This document shows, piece after piece, positions 8,365-17,311 of a DNA stretch of 64,000 nucleotides. Below the pieces are notes generated by a model. That model ran no database searches, was not told the origin of the DNA, and saw only the letters and a list, made by a program, of their open reading frames with translations. The translations under genes were made by a program, and so were the position numbers. The DNA is from Streptomyces dengpaensis (GTDB lineage Bacteria; Actinomycetota; Actinomycetes; Streptomycetales; Streptomycetaceae), in NCBI RefSeq assembly GCF_002946835.1, contig NZ_CP026652.1, positions 558,001 through 622,000 of the forward strand, in the 5' to 3' direction. The number at the start of each line of letters is the position of its first letter. Position 1 is the stretch's first letter.

Positions 8365-9114
8365 GTGCTGCCGATCGACGCGGCGGCGCACAGCAGTCGC
8401 TGGCGCCGCCGTCATCCCGTGGACAAGGCCGTGCTCGGGCTGGGGCTCACCGCGCTGGCGATCTCGCTGCCGCCCTGGCCGGGGGCCGCGCTGGTACTCG
8501 TGACGGCCGTGGCCGTGCTGCTCGGACCGGCGGGTGTGCCAGTGCGCAGGCTGTGGCGTGCCTACCGGGTGCCGCTGGGCTTCTGTGTGACGGGTGCGGT
8601 GACGCTGCTCGTGCAGGTCGGTGGTCCCGGCGGGTTCGTGGCGCTGGCCGACGGCGGGGCCGTACGGGCCGGTGAGCTGCTGTTGCGCTCCTCGGCCGCT
8701 TCCCTCGGCGTCCTGCTGTTCGCGTTCACGACGCCGATGTCCGACCTGCTGCCGCGCCTGGTGAAGGCCGGGGTGCCCGCGCCGGTCGTGGATGTGGCCC
8801 TGGTGACGTACCGCATGAGCTTCCTGCTGCTCGACTCCGTACGGCTGATCCGGGACGCGCAGGCCGCGCGGCTCGGGCACACGACCCGGGCCGCACAGTG
8901 GCGTTCCCTGGCCGGGCTCGGCGCCACCGCATTCGTCCGGTCCTTCGACCGGGCCGCGCGGCTCCAGGCCGGGCTCGCCGGACGCGGCTACGACGGGACA
9001 CTGCGTGTTCTGGTGCCCGAGGCCCATGTCTCCGTCCGGTTCACCGGGGCGAGTGTCGCCCTGCTCGCGGCACTGGCCGCCCTCACCTTCGTACTCGAAA
9101 GGCCGCTGACATGA
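8365..9114 (+). CDS. cbiQ: Cobalt ECF transporter T component CbiQ
   Basis: A 249-residue CbiQ/EcfT-type membrane coupling protein that links the ATPase to CbiM. It shows several hydrophobic helices followed by the cytoplasmic coupling helices; Ala-Arg-Gly-like signatures are visible around QAARLGHTT (about residues 168-176) and QAGLAGRGYDG (about 202-212). The GTG start at 8365 is only 5 bp after the cbiN stop. Its end overlaps the cbiO start by 4 bp (ATGA). The third gene of the riboswitch-controlled operon. Confidence 0.93.
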   Translation: MLPIDAAAHSSRWRRRHPVDKAVLGLGLTALAISLPPWPGAALVLVTAVAVLLGPAGVPVRRLWRAYRVPLGFCVTGAVTLLVQVGGPGGFVALADGGAVRAGELLLRSSAASLGVLLFAFTTPMSDLLPRLVKAGVPAPVVDVALVTYRMSFLLLDSVRLIRDAQAARLGHTTRAAQWRSLAGLGATAFVRSFDRAARLQAGLAGRGYDGTLRVLVPEAHVSVRFTGASVALLAALAALTFVLERPLT

Positions 9115-9974
9115 GCGAGCCCGCGCTGGTCGCCCTGCGGGGCGTGTCCTTCGCCTATGAGGACGGCCCCGCCGTGCTCAGCGATCTCGATTTCGCGGTG
9201 CGTGAGGGGCGCGCACTCGCTCTGCTCGGGCGCAACGGGAGCGGCAAGACGACGCTGATGCGGCTGCTCAGCGGCGGACTGCGGCCACGCTCCGGGGAGT
9301 TGGTGGTGGAGGGGCGGGCGGTCCGGTACGACCGCAAGGGGCTGACCCGGTTGCGGACAGCGGTCCAGCTGGTCGTCCAGGACCCGGACGACCAGTTGTT
9401 CGCCGCGTCCGTCGCCCAGGACATCTCGTTCGGGCCGCTGAACCTCGGCCTGCCCGACATCCAGGTACGGGCACGCGTCGCGGAGGCGCTCGCGGCCCTG
9501 GACATCACCGCTCTCGCCGACCGGCCCACCCACCTGCTCTCCTACGGGCAGCGCAAGCGGACGGCGATCGCGGGTGCCGTCGCCATGCGGCCGCGCGTCC
9601 TGATCCTCGACGAGCCGACCGCGGGGCTCGACCCGGACGGCCAGGAGCGGCTGCTCGCCACCCTCGACGGGCTGCGCGAGGGCGGCACCACCGTGGTGAT
9701 GGCCACGCACGACGTCGACCTCGCCCTGCGCTGGGCCGACGACGTGGCCCTGCTGACCCCGTCCGGCGTGCACACCGGGCCCGCGGCCCCGACGCTGGCC
9801 CGCACGGACCTCCTCCATCAGGCGGGGCTGCGCCTGCCGTGGGGCATCGCGGCGGCCGAAGTGCTGCGTGCGCAGGGCCTCCTGGCCGACACCGTTCCGG
9901 GACCACGCACCCCGGCCGAACTGGCCGCCCTGTCCCTGCCGCACAACACGCCCCGGATACCGGCCGATGGCTGA
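9111..9974 (+). CDS. cbiO: Cobalt ECF transporter ATPase CbiO
   Basis: A 287-residue ABC ATPase that powers cobalt import by CbiMNQ. Walker A is GRNGSGKTT at about residues 41-49, the Q-loop region is VQDPDDQLF, the signature is LSYGQRKR (a form typical of ECF ATPases) and Walker B plus D-loop is VLILDEPTAGLDP; the H-loop is MATHDVD. Canonical ATP-hydrolysis residues are all present. ATG 9111 overlaps the cbiQ stop. It is the last gene of the cbi operon; the following 189 bp up to the next gene show no convincing coding sequence. Confidence 0.95.
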   Translation: MSEPALVALRGVSFAYEDGPAVLSDLDFAVREGRALALLGRNGSGKTTLMRLLSGGLRPRSGELVVEGRAVRYDRKGLTRLRTAVQLVVQDPDDQLFAASVAQDISFGPLNLGLPDIQVRARVAEALAALDITALADRPTHLLSYGQRKRTAIAGAVAMRPRVLILDEPTAGLDPDGQERLLATLDGLREGGTTVVMATHDVDLALRWADDVALLTPSGVHTGPAAPTLARTDLLHQAGLRLPWGIAAAEVLRAQGLLADTVPGPRTPAELAALSLPHNTPRIPADG

Positions 9975-10163
9975 CGCACCCCGCACCGTCCGCATCGTGG
10001 ACATGCTGCTCCGCCGGATCGCACCGGCGGTTCCGGCTCACCACCAGCAGGGTGCGGCCCAACACGCAGATCCACGCCCACAGAACGTCCCCGCCGAGGC
10101 GACTCCTGGCGCGGCAACTTCACGGCCTCGGATGGCAGCGGCGGCCTGGACGTCGCGGACTCC

Positions 10164-11051
10164 TCACGTGGTCGGCTCGTCGAAGCTGGCGAAGTACGCG
10201 GCCGCCATGTCCTCGTCCGCGTGGCCCTGCGCGGCGGCGCGCTCCATCCGGGCGGCGCTCGCGGCGGCCACGTCCAGGCGCACGCCGCTCCGCTCACCCG
10301 CCTCGACGATCAGGCGGGCGTCCTTCGCGGCGGTGCCGACGGCGAACTGCGGCGGGGTCAGCTGGTCGTTGAGGATCAGCCCGGACTTCGCCCGCAGGTA
10401 CCCCATGTCCAACGGGCCGCCCTCGATGGCGTCGAAGAAGCTCTGCGGGTCCACGCCGAGCGCCTGCGACAGGGCCAGGACCTCACCCGTCGCGGCCGTG
10501 GCCGCGATGACCCAGCTGTTGGCCACCAGCTTCAGCCGGGTCGCGCTGCCGGCCGCACCGTCGTCACCGGTCCACACCGTACGGGCGCCGACCGCGTCGA
10601 ACACCGGCCTCACCTTCTCCCGGCCCTCCGCCGGTCCCGCGGCCAGGACCAGCAGCTGACCGGCCTCGGCGGGCTGCCGCGTGCCCAGCACCGGGGCGTC
10701 GTAGAAGGTCAGGTCGTGCTCGCGGGCGAAAGCGGAGAGGTCGGCGATCGCCTCGATGCCCGCGGTGGTCGACTGCACCCACGCGGTGCCGGGGCGCAGA
10801 GCCGGGGCGGCCTCGCGCATCACCTCGAGGGCGGAGGGACCGTCGTAGAGCATGGTCAGGACGACGTCGGCGCCCTGCACGGCCTCGGCGGGGGTGTCGG
10901 CAACGAACGCGCCGTCGTCCGCCAGCGGTTCGGCCTTGGCGCGACTGCGGTTCCAGGCGCGGACGGTGTGTCCGGCCCTGGCGAGGTTACGGGCCATCGC
11001 GGCGCCCATGATCCCGGTGCCCAGGACGCTCACGGTGAATTTGTCGGTCAT
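10164..11051 (-). CDS. NAD(P)-dependent beta-hydroxyacid dehydrogenase family protein
   Basis: A 295-residue member of the 3-hydroxyisobutyrate dehydrogenase/imine-reductase-like family. The Rossmann motif GTGIMGAAMARNLARAGH lies at about residues 10-27, followed by AWNRSRAKAEPL. The substrate loop DAPVLGTRQPAEAGQL and the catalytic-lysine region KLVANSWVIAATAATGE are both recognisable (Lys in the family position). The start is ATG at 11051; the frame stays open upstream but the sequence there is not family-like, and AGGGAAG stands a few bases before the chosen start. The physiological substrate is unknown. It may be a glyoxylate/succinic semialdehyde-type reductase. Confidence 0.88.
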   Translation of the reverse strand: MTDKFTVSVLGTGIMGAAMARNLARAGHTVRAWNRSRAKAEPLADDGAFVADTPAEAVQGADVVLTMLYDGPSALEVMREAAPALRPGTAWVQSTTAGIEAIADLSAFAREHDLTFYDAPVLGTRQPAEAGQLLVLAAGPAEGREKVRPVFDAVGARTVWTGDDGAAGSATRLKLVANSWVIAATAATGEVLALSQALGVDPQSFFDAIEGGPLDMGYLRAKSGLILNDQLTPPQFAVGTAAKDARLIVEAGERSGVRLDVAAASAARMERAAAQGHADEDMAAAYFASFDEPTT

Positions 11052-11093
11052 GACGTCAACTTCCCTGTCCGTGCGAGGTGGTGAAGGCCGAGG

Positions 11094-11127
11094 CCCGGGT
11101 GCGCCCTGAAGGCCGGGCGCACCCGGG
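11094..11127 (-). terminator. 13-bp perfect hairpin upstream of the dehydrogenase
   Basis: Arms 11094-11106 and 11115-11127 are exact reverse complements (13 bp, 8-nt loop). On the minus strand the hairpin stands 14 bp beyond the stop codon at 11141-11143 of an otherwise unassigned minus-strand frame, so it may be the terminator of a gene that has been deleted. Confidence 0.6.
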
Positions 11128-11347
11128 GGCTCGGTGGTGGTCAGGCACCGAGCATGCCGGAAGCGACGCGGACCAGGCCGTCCAGCCGGGCTTGGCGGCC
11201 CGTGTGGCTGCATCGTCGCCACTCGGGTGGGCGGTCGCCACCCGGCGACGTCCACGACACTAGGCCGGACACCCATCCGAGGGCCGACACGACTGAGGCC
11301 CGGGCGGCCGGCGGCTCCCGCCAGCCGGCCCGGCCGAGCTCCTGTGT

Positions 11348-11932
11348 GTGCGGGTGCTGCCCGCACTCGCGCCGCTCGTCACGGACGGCGTGCAGCTGCG
11401 CGTCACGACGGGTCTGACCGATCAACTGCTCGAAGAGCTCAAAGCCGGACGCCACGACCTGGTCATCGCCACCACCCGCCCGCGTGGCCGGACCCTGACG
11501 GCGGTACCCCTGATGGACGAGGAGTTCGTCCTTGTCGCCGCCCCGGAGTGGGCCGATCGTCTCGCCGGCGGTGTGACCGCCGAGGGGCCGCGCGTCCTGC
11601 ACACCGTCCCCCTGATCACTTACGCCGAGGACGTTCCCATCGTCCGCCGCTACTGGCGCCACGTCTTCGAGCAGCGTCTGAACTGCCGTGCCGCCGTCAC
11701 CATGCCCGACTTGCGCGGCGTCCTCGCGGCAGTCACCGCCGGGGCCGGCTTCACGGTCCTCCCCCGGTATCTCTGCCAGGACGAACTCGCCTCCGGTGCC
11801 CTCGTCACCCTCCACGAGACCGACGACCCGCCCATCAACACGGCCTATCTCGTCCAACGCCCCGCCACCCCCGGAAATCCCCACGTCACCCTGGTGCGGG
11901 ACCGGCTCCTTGGCCTGGGTCCGTCCTGGTGA
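11348..11932 (+). pseudogene. LysR-family effector domain, N-terminus deleted
   Basis: The 194 residues from GTG 11348 match only the C-terminal effector-binding domain of a LysR regulator: RVLPALAPLVTDGVQLRVTTG at the start, DLVIATTRPRGRTL, then AVTAGAGFTVLPRYLCQ near residue 140. The helix-turn-helix region that should occupy about 90 residues upstream is absent; the preceding bases give no HTH in any frame. There is no ribosome-binding site at 11348. The 3' end overlaps the tail of the convergent Tap-like gene by 47 bp, so the local sequence looks rearranged on both sides. Confidence 0.75.
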
Positions 11933-13427
11933 CGTGGCCGACCGTGTACACGTCCTTGACCTTCACCTCGGCGACACCGCGGCCCTCCGGGAACACCCCG
12001 CGCCACTCCCCGGTCACGTGCAGCTCGTCGGTGCCCATCACGCGGACGACCGTCAGGCCCTCGTCGTATGCCTTGTAGGCCTTCATCCAGAGGTTGGCGA
12101 AGGCCTGGGAGCGGATGAGGTGCATCCAGTCGGGGCGGTACAGCTCCCGGTTGTAGTTCGACTCCCCCATCGTGGAGACGAACTTGGAGTACATCGCCTT
12201 CACATACTCCAGCATCATCTCGTCCTCGTCCGCGATGGCCCGGTCCCGGGCGTCCTTCAGCGCGACGCGGAACTTCTCCAGCAGGCCCTCCGTCGCCCCC
12301 GACGTGAACGACTCGTGGATTTCGGGCGGGTCGCACAGACCGTACTTCGGTGAGGACAGACGCAGCAGTAGGCGGAGGGTGGGTTCGGTCACCCACAGCG
12401 GCCCCGGCTCGTCCCTGTTCCCCAGCGGGTTGGGCAGGATCGCCTCGTGCTCCCACGCGGGCGGGGTGATCAGGTGGACGCCCGCGCGGCGGCGGTCGTG
12501 ATCGCCTCCCGTGGAGTGTTCCAGCTGGCCGATCGGCAAATGCGTCTTGAGCGCGGACAGGTAGGCGCCGTTGATGTCGAGCGCGGTCACCTCGTGCGCG
12601 CCGGGCGGGAGTTCCTCGCGCGCCCACTTGGGGCGGGCCTCCCAGATCTGGTCGGAACCGCGGGCGGACTGCTTGCGCAGGATGTCCGGGATCCAGGGGT
12701 GCGCCACGATGTCGTACCGCCCGCCCTTGCGGGTGGCGTCCAGCAACGCCATCGCGTCCGGGATCGCGCGCTTCAGCAACGCCGCTGTCGCCTCGTCGAC
12801 GTCGCCCTCGTGCTGGGCGAGCGCGGCCGCGACGGCCTCGCCGATCGGGTCGGGGGTGTCGGACGCGGCCCGCAGACGGCGCCCGGCGGGGACGACCTTC
12901 ACCGGCGTGTGCGGACCGGTGCTCTCGGACGGGTTGCCGGGCCTCGCGGGCCGCTTCGGCTGATCGGCCGCTGCCGTACGGCACTCGGCGGGGTCCAAGT
13001 GCTGCGGGAAGCCGGCGACCTGGTGGCGGGCCGGGCTGCCGCACAGAACGCAGGGTTCGGGCGCCGGGAGGGCTTCGACCTCGTCGGCGCCCCCTTCGTC
13101 CGCCGCGGCCTCACTGGCGCTGTCGTCGGTATCGGAGGCTGCGCAGGTGCCGGCGGGCGGAGCGCTGGCCGGTTCCTCGCGCTGGGCCTCCAGCTTGGTG
13201 CGGGCCCCGTCGAGGAAGTACGCGTACTTCTCGCGGACTTCGCCGCTCGGGTCCCGCCCGGACTCCCAGCCGCCGACCGTGGACGGGCTCACTCCGAGGA
13301 CCTGGGCCACCTGCGTGCGCGACACGTTCAACCCCTCACGCAGCGCCCGCCGTTCCTCCGCGGGTGGCAGCGGAACCTCCTGCCTGGCGCCGGCCAGCAG
13401 GGCGTCGATCGCGTCGAAGTCCGTCAT
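11886..13427 (-). CDS. Tap-like (telomere-associated protein family) HTH protein
   Basis: A 513-residue protein. Residues about 25-60 form an XRE-type HTH (NVSRTQVAQVLGVSPSTVGGWESG). A low-complexity linker follows with a possible zinc pair (EPCVLCGS). The C-terminal half contains ALDINGAYLSALKTHLPIG, LPNPLGNRDEPGPLWVTEPT, RPDWMHLIRSQAFANLWMKA and RVMGTDELHV, which I recognise from Tap, the Streptomyces protein that binds linear-replicon telomeres and recruits the terminal protein; it also recalls family-B polymerase-like DxN motifs. Tap is about 740 residues, so this copy is short. Its last ~15 codons are antisense to the LysR stump, suggesting loss of the true C-terminus. It is coupled to the HTH gene at 13424-13735. 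Assignment is from memory of the family. Confidence 0.55.
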   Translation of the reverse strand: MTDFDAIDALLAGARQEVPLPPAEERRALREGLNVSRTQVAQVLGVSPSTVGGWESGRDPSGEVREKYAYFLDGARTKLEAQREEPASAPPAGTCAASDTDDSASEAAADEGGADEVEALPAPEPCVLCGSPARHQVAGFPQHLDPAECRTAAADQPKRPARPGNPSESTGPHTPVKVVPAGRRLRAASDTPDPIGEAVAAALAQHEGDVDEATAALLKRAIPDAMALLDATRKGGRYDIVAHPWIPDILRKQSARGSDQIWEARPKWAREELPPGAHEVTALDINGAYLSALKTHLPIGQLEHSTGGDHDRRRAGVHLITPPAWEHEAILPNPLGNRDEPGPLWVTEPTLRLLLRLSSPKYGLCDPPEIHESFTSGATEGLLEKFRVALKDARDRAIADEDEMMLEYVKAMYSKFVSTMGESNYNRELYRPDWMHLIRSQAFANLWMKAYKAYDEGLTVVRVMGTDELHVTGEWRGVFPEGRGVAEVKVKDVYTVGHVTRTDPGQGAGPAPG

Positions 13428-13735
13428 CGTACGGCTCCCTGCTCCCGTACCGGCCGTACGGCGGCGCCGCGCCGGGCGGCCGTGCGGCGGCGGTCCTCCG
13501 GGAGGGCTTCGGAGGCCTGGGTCGGGCCGGCCATGAGGTCCAGATCGCTGATACCGAAGTGCGTGGCCACGGCCTCGCAGTCGGCCAGGCTCCAGGCGGC
13601 GGAACCGGACTGACGGCGGCTCACCTGGGCCTGGCTGACGCCCAGGGCGGCCGCCAGGTCGGTCTGCGACTCACCCGTGGCATGCAGAAGCGCTGCCACC
13701 GCCGATCGCACCCGTGCTTCCAGACTCATCCGCAT
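13424..13735 (-). CDS. Small XRE-family HTH regulator
   Basis: A 103-residue protein with one Cro/C1-type helix-turn-helix at about residues 18-45 (ESQTDLAAALGVSQAQVSRRQ) and a short basic tail. It overlaps the Tap-like gene downstream by 4 bp (stop 13424 over start 13427), so the two are one operon on the minus strand. Such pairs occur on actinomycete plasmids and integrative elements. No integrase, excisionase or attachment repeat was found nearby, so this may be a relic. Its 5' side faces the SWIM-like gene, giving a divergent intergenic region at 13736-13918. Confidence 0.75.
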   Translation of the reverse strand: MRMSLEARVRSAVAALLHATGESQTDLAAALGVSQAQVSRRQSGSAAWSLADCEAVATHFGISDLDLMAGPTQASEALPEDRRRTAARRGAAVRPVREQGAVR

Positions 13736-13918
13736 ACCGCCGAATCTACCACTTGAATCCCATTGGCCATGCGAATTACGAATACCAGGGTCTTCGTCTC
13801 AGGAGTGCGCTGCGCGGTCGCCCGTCCCTGATCCGGCGTTGTCAGTGGTCGCCACTATGTTCAGTCGTGTCCCGCCGTTGTGGCGCGGAAGTCCCTTTGG
13901 TGCAGAGGAGATGACGCA

Positions 13919-14422
13919 TTGTCAGATGGGGAGAAGTCGAGCACGGCACGGGTGATACCACCCGCACGGCCACGCAAGCTCGCCAAGGTCCCGTTCGTCG
14001 AGTTGGCCGACGGACGTCTGCAGGGCGTGGTGTCCAGCGGCTCGGACATCGAGCGGGTCTATGTCTCGTCGGTCGCGGCGGGCACCTACGCGTACGCGTG
14101 CAGCACCAACAACAACCGGCCGTGCGGCGGTGCGCGGGGCTCGTTCTGCAATCACATCCGGGCCCTGATCAACGAGGCGGTGCTGCAGTACGGCGCCGAG
14201 CGCGTCGCCCGCTACCTGAGGGTCGAGACCGTGGACGGGGAGCCGAGCGCGCACACCATCGCGTACGGCATGACCAGCGCCCGTCCGCCGCAGGGAGACA
14301 CCAAGGCCGCCGCGACCGTCTTCAGCAGGTTCCTGCGCCACCTGGCCTACCTCGAACTCGCCCCGACGACCGCACCGTTGCCGGAGATGCAGTGGTTTCC
14401 GCCGACCAGGGCGGCGGCGTGA
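13919..14422 (+). CDS. SWIM-like zinc-binding protein of the MoxR/VWA/DUF5682 cluster
   Basis: A 167-residue protein starting at TTG 13919, chosen because GAGGAG stands 8 bp upstream; a GTG at 13880 is in frame but poorly supported. Cys61, Cys69, Cys77 and His79 give a C-x8-C-x7-C-x-H arrangement resembling a SWIM zinc finger, within YACSTNNNRPCGG and SFCNHIRALI. The rest is mixed alpha/beta with no other recognisable domain. SWIM proteins are thought to bind DNA or protein. Its stop overlaps the next start (TGATG), so it is the first gene of a tightly coupled five-gene operon. The function of the whole set is unknown. Confidence 0.7.
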   Translation: MSDGEKSSTARVIPPARPRKLAKVPFVELADGRLQGVVSSGSDIERVYVSSVAAGTYAYACSTNNNRPCGGARGSFCNHIRALINEAVLQYGAERVARYLRVETVDGEPSAHTIAYGMTSARPPQGDTKAAATVFSRFLRHLAYLELAPTTAPLPEMQWFPPTRAAA

Positions 14423-15810
14423 TGCGGGCCGACCTGCTGATGGAATCCATCGACGGGCTCGACGAAGCCCTGGCGGCCGTCGACGCCCTTGACCGGGTGC
14501 TCGTCACCGGTCTGCTCCGCCCCCAGCCCGCTCAGGCCGCCGGCCTGACCGAGCTCGCCCACGCCGTGGCGGGGACGCCGCTGGCCGCCAGGGTCGCCGA
14601 GGCGGCCGAGAAGGCGGCGGCCGGAGCCGCGAGCGAGGACCACTTCGTCGTCCTCGCCGCCGCCCGCACCGCACTGCTCGGCTCCGTTCACGACGCGCTC
14701 ACCGCCCGCGTGGACGAGGCCACCGGCCGGACCCGCGGCGAGGAAACCGACCCGGCGCCCGGCGGGCAGCAAGCGGCGAACGTGCTCGCCGCCGCCCGCG
14801 CCTGGCTGTCCGACCTGGCACGCTCCGGGTGGCAGGGCATGGACCACGACCTGGTCTCCGGATCGGCACAAGTCGTCTCCGCGATGCTTCCGGACCCGGC
14901 GCTGCGCCGCCTGGCGACGCTCCTCGACGGCTTCGCCGCCGAACTCGCCGCATCCTGCCCGGGCGCGGCCCTGGAACGGATCCCGGTACGCCGGTGGGCC
15001 GACCTGTGGTCGCGCGCGATGCTCCTCACGCTGCCCGGCGCCGCGGACGCGCCCGCGACCAGTACGGTCACCGGCCGCCTCCTGCCCCTCGGCATCGATG
15101 TGCAGGAGCACACGACCGCCGTACAGGCCCAGGTCCACGCGGTGTTCGAGCCCGCGGACGGCGGCCCGTCCCTCCTGGTGCGTGCCGGTGTGTCGGCGCC
15201 GAAGCCCGACACGGTCGTCGGAGCCGGCCTCTGGCAGCTGCTCCGCCCCCACATGTCGCTGCTGGCGGCGGTCAGTGAGGGCCGCTCGATGGAGCTCGCA
15301 GACATGCCGGTCACCTCCGAGGGCGACCTGGTCTGGAGCGACGAGCACGCACGCCCGGGCGAGCCCGCCGACGCCTTCGTGACCGCCCGCGTCGCCCTGC
15401 CCACCGCCGCCGACTCGGCAATCGCACCGCTGGACCGACACCCGGCCCGCATCGCCGTGCCTGTCTTCCTGGAGGGCTATACGGCCCAGCAGGACGACGG
15501 CACGCTGACGTTCGGCGTCGCCGGACACCCGCTCGCCGTCGACACCGATCGCATGCCGACCGCCGGCCCGCTCACCCCCAAGGACGTCGCGGCGTCCGGC
15601 GCGTGCATCGGGCTGCTCCGGTGGGACGCGGGGGTTTTCAGCGTCCAGCCGCTCGCCGTCGAGACCACCGTGCGCAAGAAGGCCGTCGCGGTCCACGCCG
15701 GGGCATGGGCCGGCGGCACCACCGACAAGGCCGGAGCCAAGGCCGAGAAGGCCGCCACCGATGCCGTGACCGTGTTGCGCGAGCGCGCCGGAAGGCTGCT
15801 GCGGAAATGA
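14422..15810 (+). CDS. Uncharacterised 462-residue protein of the MoxR/VWA/DUF5682 cluster
   Basis: An Ala/Leu-rich, largely helical 462-residue protein that I cannot assign to a characterised family. No signal peptide, membrane helix, Walker motif or metal cluster is visible. The middle (about residues 130-300) holds helical segments such as RAWLSDLARSGWQGM and LRRLATLLDGFAAELAA; the C-terminus is rich in Ala and Lys (KKAVAVHAGAWAGGTTDKAGA). ATG 14422 overlaps the preceding stop (TGATG), with an in-frame GTG at 14419, and the stop overlaps the next start (ATGA). Co-translation with VWA and MoxR genes suggests a scaffold or adaptor role, which is inference. Confidence 0.7.
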   Translation: MRADLLMESIDGLDEALAAVDALDRVLVTGLLRPQPAQAAGLTELAHAVAGTPLAARVAEAAEKAAAGAASEDHFVVLAAARTALLGSVHDALTARVDEATGRTRGEETDPAPGGQQAANVLAAARAWLSDLARSGWQGMDHDLVSGSAQVVSAMLPDPALRRLATLLDGFAAELAASCPGAALERIPVRRWADLWSRAMLLTLPGAADAPATSTVTGRLLPLGIDVQEHTTAVQAQVHAVFEPADGGPSLLVRAGVSAPKPDTVVGAGLWQLLRPHMSLLAAVSEGRSMELADMPVTSEGDLVWSDEHARPGEPADAFVTARVALPTAADSAIAPLDRHPARIAVPVFLEGYTAQQDDGTLTFGVAGHPLAVDTDRMPTAGPLTPKDVAASGACIGLLRWDAGVFSVQPLAVETTVRKKAVAVHAGAWAGGTTDKAGAKAEKAATDAVTVLRERAGRLLRK

Positions 15811-17282
15811 CCCATCCGACCACTGCCCCGGCGACCGACCCGACGATCGCGCAGACCTCCGAGGCGGACGCGCACGACAACCGCCGCCAAGTCCTGTACT
15901 GGCGGCTCCTCGCCCGCCTCTTCGACCACGAGGAGCAGGCCACGCTGGAATCGTCGAGCCTCGCCGTCGTCGAGGACATCGGTCTGCCGTCCGCGCTCCT
16001 CGACCCGCAGGCCTCCGTCGACTCGATCGTGCAGCGCCACCCGGAGCTGGCCGCCGAGTTCGACGGTCTGATGGCGCCCGAGCCCGAGCCCGACACCAAC
16101 GGCGACACCAACGGCGACGGCGACGCTGCCGGACGCGACCGGGCCGCCGAAGTCCGGCGCGCCGCGCTCGTCTCCAAGGTGCTGCTCAACGTCTTCGCCT
16201 CCGGCTCCGGCACGGTCACCGCAGGGCAGCTGGCGCGCTGGCAGTCCGACGCGGGCTGGCTGGAGCGCGCGCTCGGCTGCCGGCCGGGCGAGCTCCGCGG
16301 CGGCCGCGCCGCGGGAGGCGGGGCGGGCGCAGGCGTCAGCCCGACCGGCACCGGCGGCCGGGGCACGACGCCCGATCTCAGCCGGCTGATTCCGGCGATC
16401 GGCCCGGAACTCGGCGCCATCGAGGCCGAGCTCGTCAAGCGGATGCACCTGCGCGAGGTGCTCGCCGACCCCAAGCTCGCCGCGCAGCTGACCCCGAGCA
16501 TGTCGCTGATCGAGCAGTTGCTGCGGGACAAGAACAATCTCTCGGGTGTGGCCCTGGCCAATGCCAAGGCCCTGATCCGGCGCTTCGTCGACGAGGTCGC
16601 CGAAGTGCTGCGCACGCAGGTGGAGAAGTCCGCGGTGGGCGCCCTGGACCGCTCGGTCCCGCCCAAGCGGGTGTTCCGCAACCTCGACCTCGACCGCACG
16701 ATCTGGAAGAACCTCACCAACTGGAGCCCGGAGGAGGAGCGGTTGTACGTCGACCGCCTCTACTACCGGCACACCGCGCGCAAGACGACACCCCAGCGGC
16801 TGATCGTCGTCGTGGACCAGTCGGGCTCGATGGTCGACTCGATGGTGAACTGCACCATCCTGGCGTCGATCTTCGCCGGGCTGCCGAAGGTGGACGTCCA
16901 CCTGATCGCGTACGACACACAGGCGCTCGACCTCACGCCATGGGTGCACGACCCCTTCGAGACCCTGCTGCGCACCAACCTCGGGGGCGGCACCGACGGC
17001 ACGGTCGCCATGGCACTGGCCCAGCCGAAGATCGCCGAGCCCCGCAACACGGTCGTGGTGTGGATCTCCGACTTCTACGAATGGCGGACCGAGCCGCTGT
17101 TCGAGTCCATGGCCGCCATTCACCGCTCGGGGGCCAAGTTCATTCCGGTCGGCTCGGTGACCAGTTCCGGCCGCGGCAGTGTCAACCCGTGGTTCCGGGA
17201 GCGCTTCAAGGACCTCGGTACGCCGGTGCTCTCCGGCCACATCCGCAAGCTCGTCCACGAACTCAAGACGTTTCTCGCTTAA
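15807..17282 (+). CDS. VWA-domain protein, MIDAS intact
   Basis: A 491-residue protein. The C-terminal ~170 residues are a von Willebrand A domain with a full MIDAS metal site: Asp337-x-Ser339-x-Ser341 in VDQSGSM, Thr396 in GGGTDG and Asp422 in WISDFYE. The N-terminal half is helical with a Gly-rich linker near residues 165-190 (GRAAGGGAGAG). VWA proteins of this type act as partners of MoxR AAA ATPases, binding substrates through a divalent metal. ATG 15807 overlaps the previous stop by ATGA, and the moxR gene starts 29 bp after its stop. No signal peptide, so cytoplasmic. Confidence 0.9.
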   Translation: MTHPTTAPATDPTIAQTSEADAHDNRRQVLYWRLLARLFDHEEQATLESSSLAVVEDIGLPSALLDPQASVDSIVQRHPELAAEFDGLMAPEPEPDTNGDTNGDGDAAGRDRAAEVRRAALVSKVLLNVFASGSGTVTAGQLARWQSDAGWLERALGCRPGELRGGRAAGGGAGAGVSPTGTGGRGTTPDLSRLIPAIGPELGAIEAELVKRMHLREVLADPKLAAQLTPSMSLIEQLLRDKNNLSGVALANAKALIRRFVDEVAEVLRTQVEKSAVGALDRSVPPKRVFRNLDLDRTIWKNLTNWSPEEERLYVDRLYYRHTARKTTPQRLIVVVDQSGSMVDSMVNCTILASIFAGLPKVDVHLIAYDTQALDLTPWVHDPFETLLRTNLGGGTDGTVAMALAQPKIAEPRNTVVVWISDFYEWRTEPLFESMAAIHRSGAKFIPVGSVTSSGRGSVNPWFRERFKDLGTPVLSGHIRKLVHELKTFLA

Positions 17283-17311
17283 GACTTTTCCTGACTCAGA
17301 AAGGCCCTGTT

